64,000 bases of DNA from Agreia pratensis (GTDB taxonomy: Bacteria; Actinomycetota; Actinomycetes; Actinomycetales; Microbacteriaceae). Below are positions 35,351-44,309 of this stretch, piece after piece. Under the pieces are notes generated by a model. The model saw only the letters and a program-made list of their open reading frames with translations. It ran no database searches and had not been told where the DNA came from. Within the stretch, counting starts at the first letter, position 1, and each line of letters begins with the position of its first letter. Position numbers and translations under genes: made by a program. The stretch spans positions 1 to 64,000 of the forward strand of contig NZ_FXAY01000001.1 of the NCBI RefSeq assembly GCF_900177685.1, given 5' to 3'.

Positions 35351-36580
35351 CTACTCCGGGGCGCCCGGGTTCTTCTTGCGCATGAGCGAAGCGGGGCCGA
35401 CTGCCCCTGAGCCGAAGCGCGCCGAGAGCTTGTCGATGGTGCGCTCGGCGTCGCGCCATCCGTCTGTCTGAGATTCGGCCTCATCGACCCAGAGCGACGG
35501 CTGGTGCACCACAGAGCCCGATTCGGCGAGCTGCTCCACCCGAACGCCGATGAGACGCACCCGCTGGTCGTCTCGTAGGTCGAGCGCATCGAAGATGGCC
35601 TTGGCCTCATCGTAGATCTGCTTGCCGAGGTCGCTGGGCTCTGCGAGCGTGCGCGAGCGCGTGATGGTGGTGAAGTCGCTGAATCTGAGTTTGAGCGCGA
35701 CGGTGCGGCCCTCGAGGCCTGCCCTACGCAGCCGAACGGCTACCTGATTCGCCTGCTTGAGCAGTTCTCGGTGAAGAACTCGCCGATCGGAGACGTCGAA
35801 CTCGAAGGTGTTCTCGTGACCGATGCTCTTTTCTTGGCGCTCGAGAACGATGCCCCGCGGATCGATGCCGAGCGCCAGGGCGTGGAGTTTCTGACCGGAT
35901 GCTTCGCCCACGGCTCGGATAAGGGCGGGCAGCGGCATCTCGGCTAGTTCTCGCACGGTCTTGATGCCGATGCGCGCCAATGCCGCTTCGGTGCTCGCAC
36001 CCACACCCCACAGCGCCTTAATAGGGAGAGGGTGCAAGAAGTTCAGAATCTCGGACTCGGGAACGATCAGCATGCCGTCGGGCTTTGCCCGCTGGGACGC
36101 CATCTTGGCGACGAACTTGGTCGACGATGCGCCGACCGAGCAGGTGAGGCCGGTCTCTGCGAAGACCCGCGCACGAACCTGGGCTCCGATGGTGCTCGGA
36201 CTGCCCAGCAGCCGCCGGGCACCCGATACGTCGAGAAAAGCCTCGTCGATGCTGAGCGGCTCGACCAGCGGGGTGACGTCTCGGAAGATGCGCATCACCT
36301 CGGCCGAGTAGTGCTGGTACAGCTTGTGGTGCGGCGGCAGGACGTGCGCTTTCGGCGCGAGCCTCATGGCCACTGAGACCGGCATCGCGGAGTGCACCCC
36401 GAGCTTGCGCGCCTCGTAGGTGGCGCTGGTGACTACGCCGCGACCGCCGGCGTGGCCGATGATGACCGGTTGACCGCGCAGCTCGGGGTGGTCGAGGAGC
36501 TCGACCGAGGCGAAGAAGGCGTCCATGTCGATGTGCAGCATGGTGGCGGTCGAGTCGTCTACCACCCCACTCGTCGTCAT
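35351..36580 (-). CDS. dinB: DNA polymerase IV (Y family)
   Basis: A 409-residue translesion polymerase. Catalytic acids are in LHIDMDAFFASVELL (Asp and following Phe steric gate region) and SIDEAFLDV; the palm, fingers and thumb (GVGASTEAALARIGIKTVRELAEMP, HhH) are all present, followed by the little-finger domain (about 250-350). No canonical clamp-binding peptide is obvious in the C-terminal tail. The start ATG overlaps the stop of the DUF1697 gene (ATGA at 36577-36580). It converges with treZ. No LexA box is visible in front of the two-gene unit. Confidence 0.95.
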   Translation of the reverse strand: MTTSGVVDDSTATMLHIDMDAFFASVELLDHPELRGQPVIIGHAGGRGVVTSATYEARKLGVHSAMPVSVAMRLAPKAHVLPPHHKLYQHYSAEVMRIFRDVTPLVEPLSIDEAFLDVSGARRLLGSPSTIGAQVRARVFAETGLTCSVGASSTKFVAKMASQRAKPDGMLIVPESEILNFLHPLPIKALWGVGASTEAALARIGIKTVRELAEMPLPALIRAVGEASGQKLHALALGIDPRGIVLERQEKSIGHENTFEFDVSDRRVLHRELLKQANQVAVRLRRAGLEGRTVALKLRFSDFTTITRSRTLAEPSDLGKQIYDEAKAIFDALDLRDDQRVRLIGVRVEQLAESGSVVHQPSLWVDEAESQTDGWRDAERTIDKLSARFGSGAVGPASLMRKKNPGAPE

Positions 36581-37128
36581 CCTTCGAGTCTAGGCAGCAC
36601 CAGTGACACGAGCTTGTTCGCCGTATTCGCGTTGCGCACTGTCGCCGCCGGCCCGAACTGCTTCCAGAACGCGGCCGGGATAGCCGACTTCGAGACACCG
36701 TGTGGGCACCAGGCATACACGGCCCGGGACCCCACTCTGACGATCTCGGGAAGCAGCGCCGTGGCATCCGGAACCGTGACGCCCGACGAGGCCGGGCCGG
36801 GAAGGAACGCGATCACCAGCCGCGACAGATTGTCGGACTCGCCGACGAGAGGATTCTCTTCGACCACGTTCACGAACTCGCGCCCCTCGATCACGACGAA
36901 TGGAGCGGAGACCCCGGTGGTGTCGGAGAAACGGCTCTCCAGAGCTGCGATATCGCGAGGCGAGAGCTTCGCGTCGGACTCGAAGACGGCGTTACCGCTG
37001 CGCAGATGAGTCTTCACGTCGGTGAAGCCGCTCTCCTCGAGCACACGCTGAAAGTCGGGCATCGCCACGAGAGTGCTCGTTCCCACGTTGATGCCTCGCA
37101 CCAGCGCCACATAGGTCGTCACCGTCAT
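36577..37128 (-). CDS. DUF1697 family protein
   Basis: A 183-residue protein of the DUF1697 family, function unknown. It begins with the characteristic TYVALVRGINVGTSTLVAMPDF (LRGINVGG-like motif) and contains SGNAVFES and the central FLPGPASS. I start it at the ATG at 37126-37128, preceded by AGGACAG; an in-frame GTG or ATG further upstream lacks this. It is translationally coupled to dinB by a 4-nt overlap and diverges from the aldo/keto reductase. The DUF1697-dinB pairing is suggestive of DNA repair but not evidence of it. Confidence 0.88.
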   Translation of the reverse strand: MTVTTYVALVRGINVGTSTLVAMPDFQRVLEESGFTDVKTHLRSGNAVFESDAKLSPRDIAALESRFSDTTGVSAPFVVIEGREFVNVVEENPLVGESDNLSRLVIAFLPGPASSGVTVPDATALLPEIVRVGSRAVYAWCPHGVSKSAIPAAFWKQFGPAATVRNANTANKLVSLVLPRLEG

Positions 37129-37186
37129 CTGTCCTGTCGTCCGGAGGGCTCCCACGCTACCCCCAGCCGGCATCCAGCACGAGGAG

Positions 37187-37192
37187 TACCGT
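37187..37192 (+). promoter_or_regulatory. -10 element of aldo/keto reductase gene, likely leaderless
   Basis: TACCGT, 7 nt before the ATG at 37200, with no Shine-Dalgarno sequence. Confidence 0.4.
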
Positions 37193-37199
37193 TGACACC

Positions 37200-38204
37200 A
37201 TGGAATTCAGGTACCTCGGCAAGTCCGGGCTCAAAGTCTCGGAAATCACGTACGGCAATTGGCTCACCCACGGATCGCAGGTCGAGAACGACATCGCTGC
37301 ACAGTGTGTGGAGGCGGCATTGACCGCCGGCATCACGACCTTCGACACCGCAGACGCCTACGCGAACACGGCGGCGGAAAAGGTTCTTGGCAAGGCGCTG
37401 AAGCACCAGCGCCGCGAATCACTCGAGATCTTCACCAAGGTCTACTGGCCCACCGGCCCTAAAGGCCCGAACGATGTCGGACTCTCGCGCAAGCACATCA
37501 TGGAGTCGATCGACGGATCGCTGCGCCGACTGAAGACCGACTACGTCGATCTCTACCAGGCTCACCGCTACGACGTCGAGACCCCGCTCGAGGAGACGAT
37601 GCAGGCGTTCGCCGACATCGTGCGCCAGGGAAAAGCGCTCTACATCGGCGTGAGCGAGTGGAACGCGGAGCAGATTCGCGCGGGCCACGCACTGTCGAAG
37701 GAGCTCGGCTTCCAGCTCATCTCGAACCAGCCGCAGTACTCGATGCTGTGGCGCGTCATCGAAGACCAGGTCGTGCCGACCTCGGCCGAGCTGGGTCTGT
37801 CGCAGATCGTGTGGTCTCCTGTCGCACAGGGCGTGCTCACCGGCAAGTACAAGCCGGGCGCTGAGCTTCCGCCGGGAAGCCGCGCCACCGACGAGAAGGG
37901 CGGTGCCGACATGGTCAAGCGCTTCCTGAACGACGAGGTGCTGACCCGGGTGCAGCTGCTTCAGCCGATCGCCCACGACCTCGGCCTCACCATGGCTCAG
38001 CTCGCCATCGCGTGGGTTCTGCAGAACCCGAACGTCGCCTCGGCTCTGATGGGCGCCTCGCGACCCGAGCAGGTGGAGTCGAACGTCAAGGCCGCCGGGG
38101 TGACTCTCGACGAGGGCATCCTCGCCCGCATCGACGAGGCGCTGGGTTCAGTCGTCGTGCGCGACGCCAAGCACACCGTCTCTCCCGAGACACGTCCCGT
38201 CTGA
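37200..38204 (+). CDS. Aldo/keto reductase (Kv-beta/YdjG-like)
   Basis: A 334-residue NADPH-dependent reductase in the Kv-beta-like AKR branch. The catalytic tetrad is visible as FDTADAYANT (Asp and Tyr), FTKVYW (Lys) and QAHRYD (His). NADP-binding loop SALMGASRPEQVESNV lies at the C-terminus. The start of the protein, MEFRYLGKSGLKVSEITYGNW, is the usual family N-terminus. It is only 30% or so like the YghZ-type reductase at 15715 by eye, so the two are not recent duplicates. Substrate unknown. Convergent with the MpaB-type gene, 6 nt away. Confidence 0.92.
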   Translation: MEFRYLGKSGLKVSEITYGNWLTHGSQVENDIAAQCVEAALTAGITTFDTADAYANTAAEKVLGKALKHQRRESLEIFTKVYWPTGPKGPNDVGLSRKHIMESIDGSLRRLKTDYVDLYQAHRYDVETPLEETMQAFADIVRQGKALYIGVSEWNAEQIRAGHALSKELGFQLISNQPQYSMLWRVIEDQVVPTSAELGLSQIVWSPVAQGVLTGKYKPGAELPPGSRATDEKGGADMVKRFLNDEVLTRVQLLQPIAHDLGLTMAQLAIAWVLQNPNVASALMGASRPEQVESNVKAAGVTLDEGILARIDEALGSVVVRDAKHTVSPETRPV

Positions 38205-38210
38205 TCGACG

Positions 38211-39140
38211 TCATCGCGGGGCGATGGCCGGCCCGTCGATGCCTAGCCGGGCGAGCCTGCGGCGTGCCGCAAGCTCGCTCGGCGGATCTTTCTCGAGCGT
38301 TCCCGCGATGAGCCGAAGGGTCAGTCGCGTGAACGCCGTCACGGGCAACCGGATGGGCCCGAGCGACGGGATGCGCAGCCGCAACATGCCGCGATAAGGC
38401 TCGGGGATGGATGCGACGGCTCCCGCGAAGAGAAGGGCGTAGCCCGGCATCAGTGACCGGCCCAGCGGCGGTCGGCGAATGAACGACACCGCGTCGGCCA
38501 CGCGGTCGTTGTAGACGAGCTGTCCTCGATCGAGATACTCGCGCAACTGCGCCGAGAGTTCCGTCTCGGATCGCGGAGGATTCGGCACGCCCATCAGCTC
38601 ACCGGCCTTCGCCCACTCGCGGACATAGGCGTCGGGGCCACCCGGTATCGGCTTTCCATAGAGTTTGGCCGTCGCGAGAAACGAATCCGTGAACGCGAGG
38701 TGCACCCAGCTGAGCAGCTCGGGGTCGTTCGCCGCGTAGGGGCGCTCGACGCCGCGCGCGTCGAGGTAGCTGCCCACGACACGCTCGTGCATCGCCAAAA
38801 CCCAGTTCGATGTACCGATCGCCGTGCGGGTGTCGCCGTAGCTCACCGTGAAGATCCAGCGGATCGTGCCCGCCAATCGTCCGAGCGGATCCTCCTTGTA
38901 GCGGGAGTGATCGTGCACTCCGGCCATTGCTCCGGGATGCAACGCCTGGATGAGCAGCGCGCGGACGCCCGCCACGATGGTCGACATTCCCCCGTGCACG
39001 CTCCACGTCGCGGAGCCCGGCGCGAAGAACCCGCCGTCGGCGCCCTCATCGAGCCGCACCGACCATTCCGGCGGTTCGCTGCTGGAGCCGCTCAGAACGA
39101 GGCGGATGCGATCGCGCAGGCCGGCAGGTACGAGGTTCAC
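38211..39140 (-). CDS. Oxygenase MpaB family protein (DUF2236)
   Basis: A 309-residue protein of the MpaB/DUF2236 family, a heme-dependent group related to latex-clearing protein and the fungal compactin/mycophenolate oxygenase MpaB. Family motifs seen are GMSTIVAGVRALLIQALHPGAMAGVHDHSRYKEDP (His-Pro-Gly) and RLAGTIRWIFTVSYGDTRTAI, with the acidic W-V-H motif LSWVHLAFTDSF. The reaction is unknown for bacterial members. The likely GTG start (39138-39140) follows GGGGGA, which could be a ribosome-binding site. Monocistronic, beside the PKS operon. Confidence 0.87.
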   Translation of the reverse strand: MNLVPAGLRDRIRLVLSGSSSEPPEWSVRLDEGADGGFFAPGSATWSVHGGMSTIVAGVRALLIQALHPGAMAGVHDHSRYKEDPLGRLAGTIRWIFTVSYGDTRTAIGTSNWVLAMHERVVGSYLDARGVERPYAANDPELLSWVHLAFTDSFLATAKLYGKPIPGGPDAYVREWAKAGELMGVPNPPRSETELSAQLREYLDRGQLVYNDRVADAVSFIRRPPLGRSLMPGYALLFAGAVASIPEPYRGMLRLRIPSLGPIRLPVTAFTRLTLRLIAGTLEKDPPSELAARRRLARLGIDGPAIAPR

Positions 39141-39216
39141 TCCCCCAGTCTGCGCGCGACAGCCTGTGGCTCGCCCGGCATTGACGACAGGCCTCGGTGC
39201 GCCTACGCCTCGTCGC

Positions 39217-40263
39217 CTACCGGGCGAGGCGCTCCACCGCTGCGCCGAAGAGCGACGGCATCGCCCGCGCCGCCGGTACGATGAGCGGTCGGAGCGGAGA
39301 CTGCGCCGCGGCGAGCAGGCCCGAGGTGATCACGCGAAAATCCCGGCTGACCCGAGACCAGTCCCGATCGTAGGCCGCAGCCTGCCGCACGCCTCTGCCG
39401 CCGATCGCCTCGACGGCGGCACGAGCGTGAGCGAGCCCGACCCGGATGCCTTCCCCTGTCAGCGCGTCGACGTAGCCCGAGGCATCTCCAAGGAGCAGCA
39501 CTCGGCCTGCGCTGCGGGCCGAGCTGCGTTGCCGCAGAGGTCCGGCACCGCGCAGCCCCTCTACGGCATCGGCTTGTCGAAGCCGCGCGCGCAGCTCAGG
39601 AACGCGCGTCAGCACCTCGTCGAAATCAGTGCGCGGCGGACCGAGAACAGCGACGCCGACGAGGCCCCCGTCCAGAGGCGTGACATAGGCCTCGGCATCC
39701 GCAGCCCAGTGCACCTCGACCAGGTCGGTCCACGGCGCGATCACATAGTGCTTGCGCAGACCGAAGCGGCGGCGATCGACGCGTGCGATCGGCGGCCGCT
39801 CGAGCCCCACCAGTCTTCTCACCGTCGAATGCAACCCGTCGCACGCGAAGAGCCACGACGCACGCACGTCGCCGACCGTCACGCCGTCGGGATGCTGCAC
39901 CACGTCGGAGACTCGGGCATCCACCCGCTGAACACCCAGCTGGTCGGCGCGCGCCGCGAGAGCATCGTGCAGCGCCGTGCGTCGCACACCGAGGCCCGAT
40001 CCTCCAGCGAAGCGGTGCTCGGCGGATCGGGTGGCATCCGTGTAGCGGAACCCCGCGATCGGAGCGCCCGGTGGATGAACGCCGAGTCGCGCGAGGGCGT
40101 CGACGGCTCCCGGCATCAGCCCTTCTCCGCAGGCCTTGTCGATGGGAAAGGACCGCGGCTCTATGACGACGACCGACCATCCGGCGAGCCGAGCCTCGAT
40201 CGCTGCGGCAAGACCGATGGGCCCCGCCCCCACGACGGCGACATCGACATCGACCGCGGTCAT
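39217..40263 (-). CDS. FAD-dependent oxidoreductase (geranylgeranyl reductase/SrsC-like)
   Basis: A 348-residue flavoprotein monooxygenase-fold enzyme. The FAD motif VGAGPIGLAAAIEARLAG begins at residue ~10, ACGEGLMPGAVDALARLG follows, and the second FAD motif LLLGDASGYVDALTGEGIRVGL lies near residue 290. The start ATG at 40261-40263 overlaps the stop of the methyltransferase gene (ATGA). As the last gene of the type III PKS operon it corresponds to the position of SrsC, the flavoprotein hydroxylase of the S. griseus phenolic-lipid pathway. It could equally be a reductase of an isoprenoid chain, given its family. Confidence 0.88.
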   Translation of the reverse strand: MTAVDVDVAVVGAGPIGLAAAIEARLAGWSVVVIEPRSFPIDKACGEGLMPGAVDALARLGVHPPGAPIAGFRYTDATRSAEHRFAGGSGLGVRRTALHDALAARADQLGVQRVDARVSDVVQHPDGVTVGDVRASWLFACDGLHSTVRRLVGLERPPIARVDRRRFGLRKHYVIAPWTDLVEVHWAADAEAYVTPLDGGLVGVAVLGPPRTDFDEVLTRVPELRARLRQADAVEGLRGAGPLRQRSSARSAGRVLLLGDASGYVDALTGEGIRVGLAHARAAVEAIGGRGVRQAAAYDRDWSRVSRDFRVITSGLLAAAQSPLRPLIVPAARAMPSLFGAAVERLAR

Positions 40264-40808
40264 CGCGGCGCGACGGGATTCTCGCCGAGAGCCGCCTCGA
40301 GCGCACGCTCCTCGACCGGGATGCGGAACCGGAACAGCAGCACCGCGTTGAGCACCGTGAAGGCGACGGCGGTCACCCAGTTCGTATGCACAAGGGGCAG
40401 GGCGATGCCCTCGGCGATCACGACGATGTAGTTGGGATGGCGGAGCCACCGGTACGGTCCGCTCAACACGAGCGGCAGACCGGGAACCACGATCACCCGG
40501 GTGTTCCAGCGACGACCCAACGAAGCGATGCACCACCAGCGCAGAGCCTGACTCGCCAGCGCGATCACCAGCATGGGCCAGCCCAGCCACGGGATGAACG
40601 GCCTGTCTGCGAGGAGCGTTTCGACAAGACAGGCCAGCAGCAAACCCGTGTGCAGGGCGACCATCGGTCCGAAGTGGCGTCGGCCGAACTCCATGCCGCC
40701 GCGCGCGAATGCCCACGCCGCGTTGCGCGTGGAGACGACCAGCTCGACGACGCGCTCGCCACCGGTGAGCAGGATGAGAATCACGTAGAGCAGCACCGAC
40801 AGCGTCAT
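40260..40808 (-). CDS. Isoprenylcysteine carboxyl methyltransferase-family protein (SrsB-like)
   Basis: A 182-residue integral membrane methyltransferase with four or five hydrophobic helices (residues ~5-25, 50-65, 75-95, 140-165). The SAM-binding motif of this family is visible as GPYRWLRHPNY, and an extended start STRNAAWAF occurs near the N-terminus. It is translationally coupled on both sides, overlapping the PKS stop by 4 nt and the flavoprotein start by 4 nt. In the S. griseus srsABC locus the matching gene methylates the phenolic product; here the substrate is inferred to be the type III PKS product. Confidence 0.88.
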   Translation of the reverse strand: MTLSVLLYVILILLTGGERVVELVVSTRNAAWAFARGGMEFGRRHFGPMVALHTGLLLACLVETLLADRPFIPWLGWPMLVIALASQALRWWCIASLGRRWNTRVIVVPGLPLVLSGPYRWLRHPNYIVVIAEGIALPLVHTNWVTAVAFTVLNAVLLFRFRIPVEERALEAALGENPVAPR

Positions 40809-41884
40809 TCAGGATCTCCAGACCATCGAAGCAGAACGAGTTCGGCAGAGACTCCCGGGCCGAGCGCGAAGAGGGCGCACAGTTCGCCCCCGCTCGGCGG
40901 GGCGTCTCGGATGCTGTCGGCCAGCACATGCAGCACCGAGGCCGACGATAGATTGCCGACCCGAGCCAACGAACGCCAGCTGGCGTCGAGAGACCCCGGC
41001 GGCAGATTCAGAGCGTCGCTGAACGCGTCGAGCACGCGCGGGCCACCCGGATGCGCGATCCAGCGTGCGATATCGCCCACCGTCGACCCGTGGTCGGCGA
41101 GGAACCGGGTCATGTCCGATCCGAAGTGCTCGTCGACCACATCGGCGACACCGGCGGTCAGCACGATCCTGAACCCCGTCTCTCCGGGGTTGAAGCCGAG
41201 CACATGACGAGTGTCGGGGTACAGGGCGCTGCGCGCGGCGACGACGTCGAATCCGTGATCTGCTCGGTCGGCCGCGCGCTCCGCCCCCACCATGACGACG
41301 GCTGCCGCGCCGTCGCCGAAGAGTCCCGAGGCGACCAGATTTGCCGTCGAGTCGTCGCCACGCTGCACGGTAAGAGAACACAGCTCGACCGAGACCAGAA
41401 CCGCCACGCCACTCGGATGGCCGAGAAGATAATCGTCGAGCCGGGCGATACCGGCCGCTCCCGCTACGCATCCGAGCCCGAACATCGGCACCCGCTTCAC
41501 GTCGGGCCTGAGACCGAGCCGCGGAACGAGAAGAGCGTCGATCGAGGGAGCCGAGACGCCGGTGACCGAGGTGAAGAGAACGAAGTCGACCTCGTCGGCG
41601 GCGATTCCTGCTTGCACCAGAGCCGCTGCGAGAGCCTCTTCGGCGAGATCGGTCGCAGCCTCGATGAAGATGCCGTTCGTGGTCGTGAAGCTCTGACCGT
41701 CGAGGTAGCGCTCGATGGGCTGCACCAGATGACGTCGCTCGACCCGGCTTCCCTCGTGCATACGCCGCAGAAGAGCCTGCTTCGAGGCATCCTGGGTGAT
41801 CATCGGGGCGATGGTCGCAGTGATCTCGGTCTGGGCATACGAATTCGGGGGAAGTGCGGCGGATACCCCGACGATTCTCGACAC
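40805..41884 (-). CDS. Type III polyketide synthase
   Basis: A 359-residue homodimeric chalcone/stilbene-synthase-like enzyme that elongates an acyl-CoA starter with malonyl-CoA and cyclises the product. The Cys-His-Asn triad is Cys139 (in FGLGCVAGAAG), His278 (in WIAHPGGP) and Asn311 (in RVGNLSSASV). The sequence resembles bacterial alkylresorcinol/alkylpyrone synthases (SrsA, ArsB) more than plant-type chalcone synthases. GTG start, leaderless promoter. It heads a three-gene operon with a methyltransferase and a flavoprotein, and diverges from an acyl-CoA ligase that could supply fatty starters. Confidence 0.94.
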   Translation of the reverse strand: MSRIVGVSAALPPNSYAQTEITATIAPMITQDASKQALLRRMHEGSRVERRHLVQPIERYLDGQSFTTTNGIFIEAATDLAEEALAAALVQAGIAADEVDFVLFTSVTGVSAPSIDALLVPRLGLRPDVKRVPMFGLGCVAGAAGIARLDDYLLGHPSGVAVLVSVELCSLTVQRGDDSTANLVASGLFGDGAAAVVMVGAERAADRADHGFDVVAARSALYPDTRHVLGFNPGETGFRIVLTAGVADVVDEHFGSDMTRFLADHGSTVGDIARWIAHPGGPRVLDAFSDALNLPPGSLDASWRSLARVGNLSSASVLHVLADSIRDAPPSGGELCALFALGPGVSAELVLLRWSGDPE

Positions 41885-41890
41885 GATCGC

Positions 41891-41896
41891 ACGCTA
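41891..41896 (-). promoter_or_regulatory. -10 element of the type III PKS operon, likely leaderless
   Basis: TAGCGT on the minus strand, 6 nt (41885-41890) before the GTG start codon; no Shine-Dalgarno sequence. Confidence 0.45.
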
Positions 41897-41982
41897 GCAC
41901 GGCGGGAGCACCGCCATCGATGCCCATCGAATGTCGATTCGGCTACGCCATAATGGCTCCACGACGACGCGAAGGGCACCGA

Positions 41983-43674
41983 ATGACCATCGAGACCGAC
42001 CGGCCCTGGATTTCTCAGTATGCAGATGGCGTACCTGCGACGATCGAGCTGCCGAGCGGCTCGCTCGTCGACATGTTCGACGACTCCGTGCGTGCGTTCA
42101 GGTCGAATGTCGCCCTCGACTTCTTCGGCTCGACGACGACATATGCAGAACTGGGCATGCTCGTCGCACGCGCGGCGGAGGGGCTGCGGCGCGCGGGGGT
42201 CGGACACGGCGATCGGGTCGCTCTCGTGCTGCCGAACTGTCCGCAGCACGTCATCGCGTTCTACGCAGTGCTTCGGCTGGGCGCGATCGTCGTGGAACAC
42301 AATCCGCTCTACACCGACCGCGAGATGCGGCACCAGTTCGAAGATCACGGCGCGAAGGTCGCGATCGTGTGGGACAAGGTGGGCGAGCGCATCCATGCGA
42401 TGCCTGCCGATGTGGCGTTCGACACCGTCATCGCGGTCGATGTGACGCGCGCCATGCCGCTCTCCAAGCGACTCGCGCTGCGCCTGCCTGTGCCGAAAGC
42501 GCGGGAGGCGCGTAAGGCGCTCACCGCCGACTCAAAGCACAGCACACCGTGGGAGAAGCTCGTAAACCACCGGCCGATCCGGCGTTCCGTGCCTCGACCA
42601 TCGGTCGACGATCTCGCCGTGATCCAGTACACCAGTGGAACGACCGGAACTCCGAAAGGCGCGAAACTCACGCACCTCAACCTGTATGCCAACGCCTTGC
42701 AGGGCCGGGCGTGGGTGCCCGGCATGGTGGCGGGCAAAGAGGTCATCTACGCGGTGCTGCCCATGTTCCACGCATACGGGCTCACACTCTGCCTCACCTT
42801 CGCCATGAACAGCGGCGCACGACTCGTGTTGCTGCCCAAGTTCGATGTCGACCTCGTTCTCGATGCGGCCAAGTCGCATCCGCCCACTTTCCTTCCCGCG
42901 GTGCCGCCGATCTACGAGCGGCTCGCACGGGGTGCCGAGAAGCGCAAAGTCGATCTCACAGGCATCCGGTTCGCGATCTCGGGGGCCATGAATCTGCCCG
43001 TCTCCACGGTCGAATTGTGGGAGAAGGCGACGGGCGGGTACCTGGTCGAGGGCTACGGCCTCACCGAGACCTCCCCCGTGGCGCTCGGCAACCCCATCGG
43101 TCCGAGCCGCAGGCCGGGCACCGTCGGCGTTCCTTTTCCCAGCACGGAGATCCGCGTGGTCGACCCCGACGACACCTCCGTCGACCGTGCTGCGGGCGAC
43201 GAGGGCGAACTGCTGATCCGAGGACCCCAGGTGTTCCAGGGCTATTGGCAGAAGCCCGACGAGACCGATGCGGTGCTGCTCGAGGGCGGCTGGTTTCGCA
43301 CCGGTGACATCTGCACGCGGGATGCCGATGGCTTCGTCACGATCGTCGACCGGATCAAAGAGCTCATCATCACGGGCGGCTTCAATGTCGCCCCTTCGGA
43401 GGTCGAAGACGCGCTCAGGCAGCACCCCGGAGTGGCGGACGTGGCTGTCGTCGGTATGCCCAGCGGGGGTGGCGGAGAGGACGTCGTGGCCGCGGTGGTG
43501 CTGTCCTCCAAAGCCGACTTCGACGAGAAGGAGTTCCGCGACTGGTGCCGCAACCAGCTCACCGCCTACAAGGTGCCGAAGAGGATCGTGGTCATCGACG
43601 AGCTTCCCACGTCGCTGATCGGCAAGGTTCTGCGCCGGGCGGTCAGAGAGCAGCTGCTGGCCGATCGGGCCTGA
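41983..43674 (+). CDS. Long-chain-fatty-acid--CoA ligase (FadD-like)
   Basis: A 563-residue acyl-AMP-forming ligase that activates a fatty acid to acyl-CoA. The ATG at 41983 follows GAAGGG. Adenylation motifs are YTSGTTGTPKGAKLTH (P-loop, near residue 210), EGYGLTETSP, and GGWFRTGDI with the hinge Asp, and the catalytic Lys in IGKVLRRAVRE. It diverges from the type III PKS gene with 98 nt between starts, so it may load the PKS or simply be a housekeeping ligase. Convergent with the GNAT gene. Confidence 0.93.
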   Translation: MTIETDRPWISQYADGVPATIELPSGSLVDMFDDSVRAFRSNVALDFFGSTTTYAELGMLVARAAEGLRRAGVGHGDRVALVLPNCPQHVIAFYAVLRLGAIVVEHNPLYTDREMRHQFEDHGAKVAIVWDKVGERIHAMPADVAFDTVIAVDVTRAMPLSKRLALRLPVPKAREARKALTADSKHSTPWEKLVNHRPIRRSVPRPSVDDLAVIQYTSGTTGTPKGAKLTHLNLYANALQGRAWVPGMVAGKEVIYAVLPMFHAYGLTLCLTFAMNSGARLVLLPKFDVDLVLDAAKSHPPTFLPAVPPIYERLARGAEKRKVDLTGIRFAISGAMNLPVSTVELWEKATGGYLVEGYGLTETSPVALGNPIGPSRRPGTVGVPFPSTEIRVVDPDDTSVDRAAGDEGELLIRGPQVFQGYWQKPDETDAVLLEGGWFRTGDICTRDADGFVTIVDRIKELIITGGFNVAPSEVEDALRQHPGVADVAVVGMPSGGGGEDVVAAVVLSSKADFDEKEFRDWCRNQLTAYKVPKRIVVIDELPTSLIGKVLRRAVREQLLADRA

Positions 43675-43682
43675 CCGAGAGC

Positions 43683-44213
43683 TTAGGAGGCCTCGGGCAG
43701 AGATGATGCGAGGACGACGGGTGCAGACAGCAGGGCCACCTTCACCGCTCCGCCCTTGGTGAACTGCTCCCCCAATTGCACGAAACCGAGTCGGTCGTGG
43801 AATGCGAGAGATCCAGGGTTCGGCGGGTCGAGGTTCACCTCGCACGTCACCTCGGTGAGGCCGGCGAGCTCGGCTTCGGCGAAGACCCGCTCGTAGAGGA
43901 TCTGCCCGAGCCCGCGTCCGCGCATGCCCTGGTGCACCACGATGCGGTCGACGTAGAGAAAGTCGCCGCCGCGTTCTTCGAACCAGCGATAGTTCTCGCT
44001 GTCGTAATCGTTGCCGGCCGTGAGTGTGATGACGAGTCCCAGAGGCTCTCGCGGTGACTCGTCGTCGACGACCATGACGGCCGAGTGGGCCATCGACACG
44101 AGATCGAGCAGCTCTGCCTCGTCGAGCAGATTGACCGCAGGGATCGCCCCGTTGTTCATCGCCAGAAGCGGAGTCAGATCGGTGGCGTCGATATCTCTGG
44201 TCGTCAAGGTCAC
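43683..44213 (-). CDS. GNAT family N-acetyltransferase
   Basis: A 176-residue acetyl-CoA-dependent acyltransferase. The acetyl-CoA pyrophosphate loop is RGRGLGQILYE (R/Q-x-x-G-x-G/A), and the beta-bulge strand LYVDRIVVHQGMRG precedes it; AFHDRLGFVQLGEQ matches the terminal motif. The acceptor cannot be predicted. The start GTG at 44211-44213 has a TAGGCT hexamer 6 nt upstream and no ribosome-binding site, so it is leaderless. A helix-rich N-terminus (residues 1-45) precedes the fold. Confidence 0.9.
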   Translation of the reverse strand: MTLTTRDIDATDLTPLLAMNNGAIPAVNLLDEAELLDLVSMAHSAVMVVDDESPREPLGLVITLTAGNDYDSENYRWFEERGGDFLYVDRIVVHQGMRGRGLGQILYERVFAEAELAGLTEVTCEVNLDPPNPGSLAFHDRLGFVQLGEQFTKGGAVKVALLSAPVVLASSLPEAS

Positions 44214-44219
44214 CCCGAG

Positions 44220-44225
44220 AGCCTA
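44220..44225 (-). promoter_or_regulatory. -10 element of GNAT gene, likely leaderless
   Basis: TAGGCT on the minus strand, 6 nt before the GTG start codon. Confidence 0.5.
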
Positions 44226-44309
44226 TCCGCACCGGCTCGGCGGAATGCGCACCGCCATGATGGACTTATACCCAGAACTATGACGAGCACTGCCGACAGG
44301 AGCCCCATC

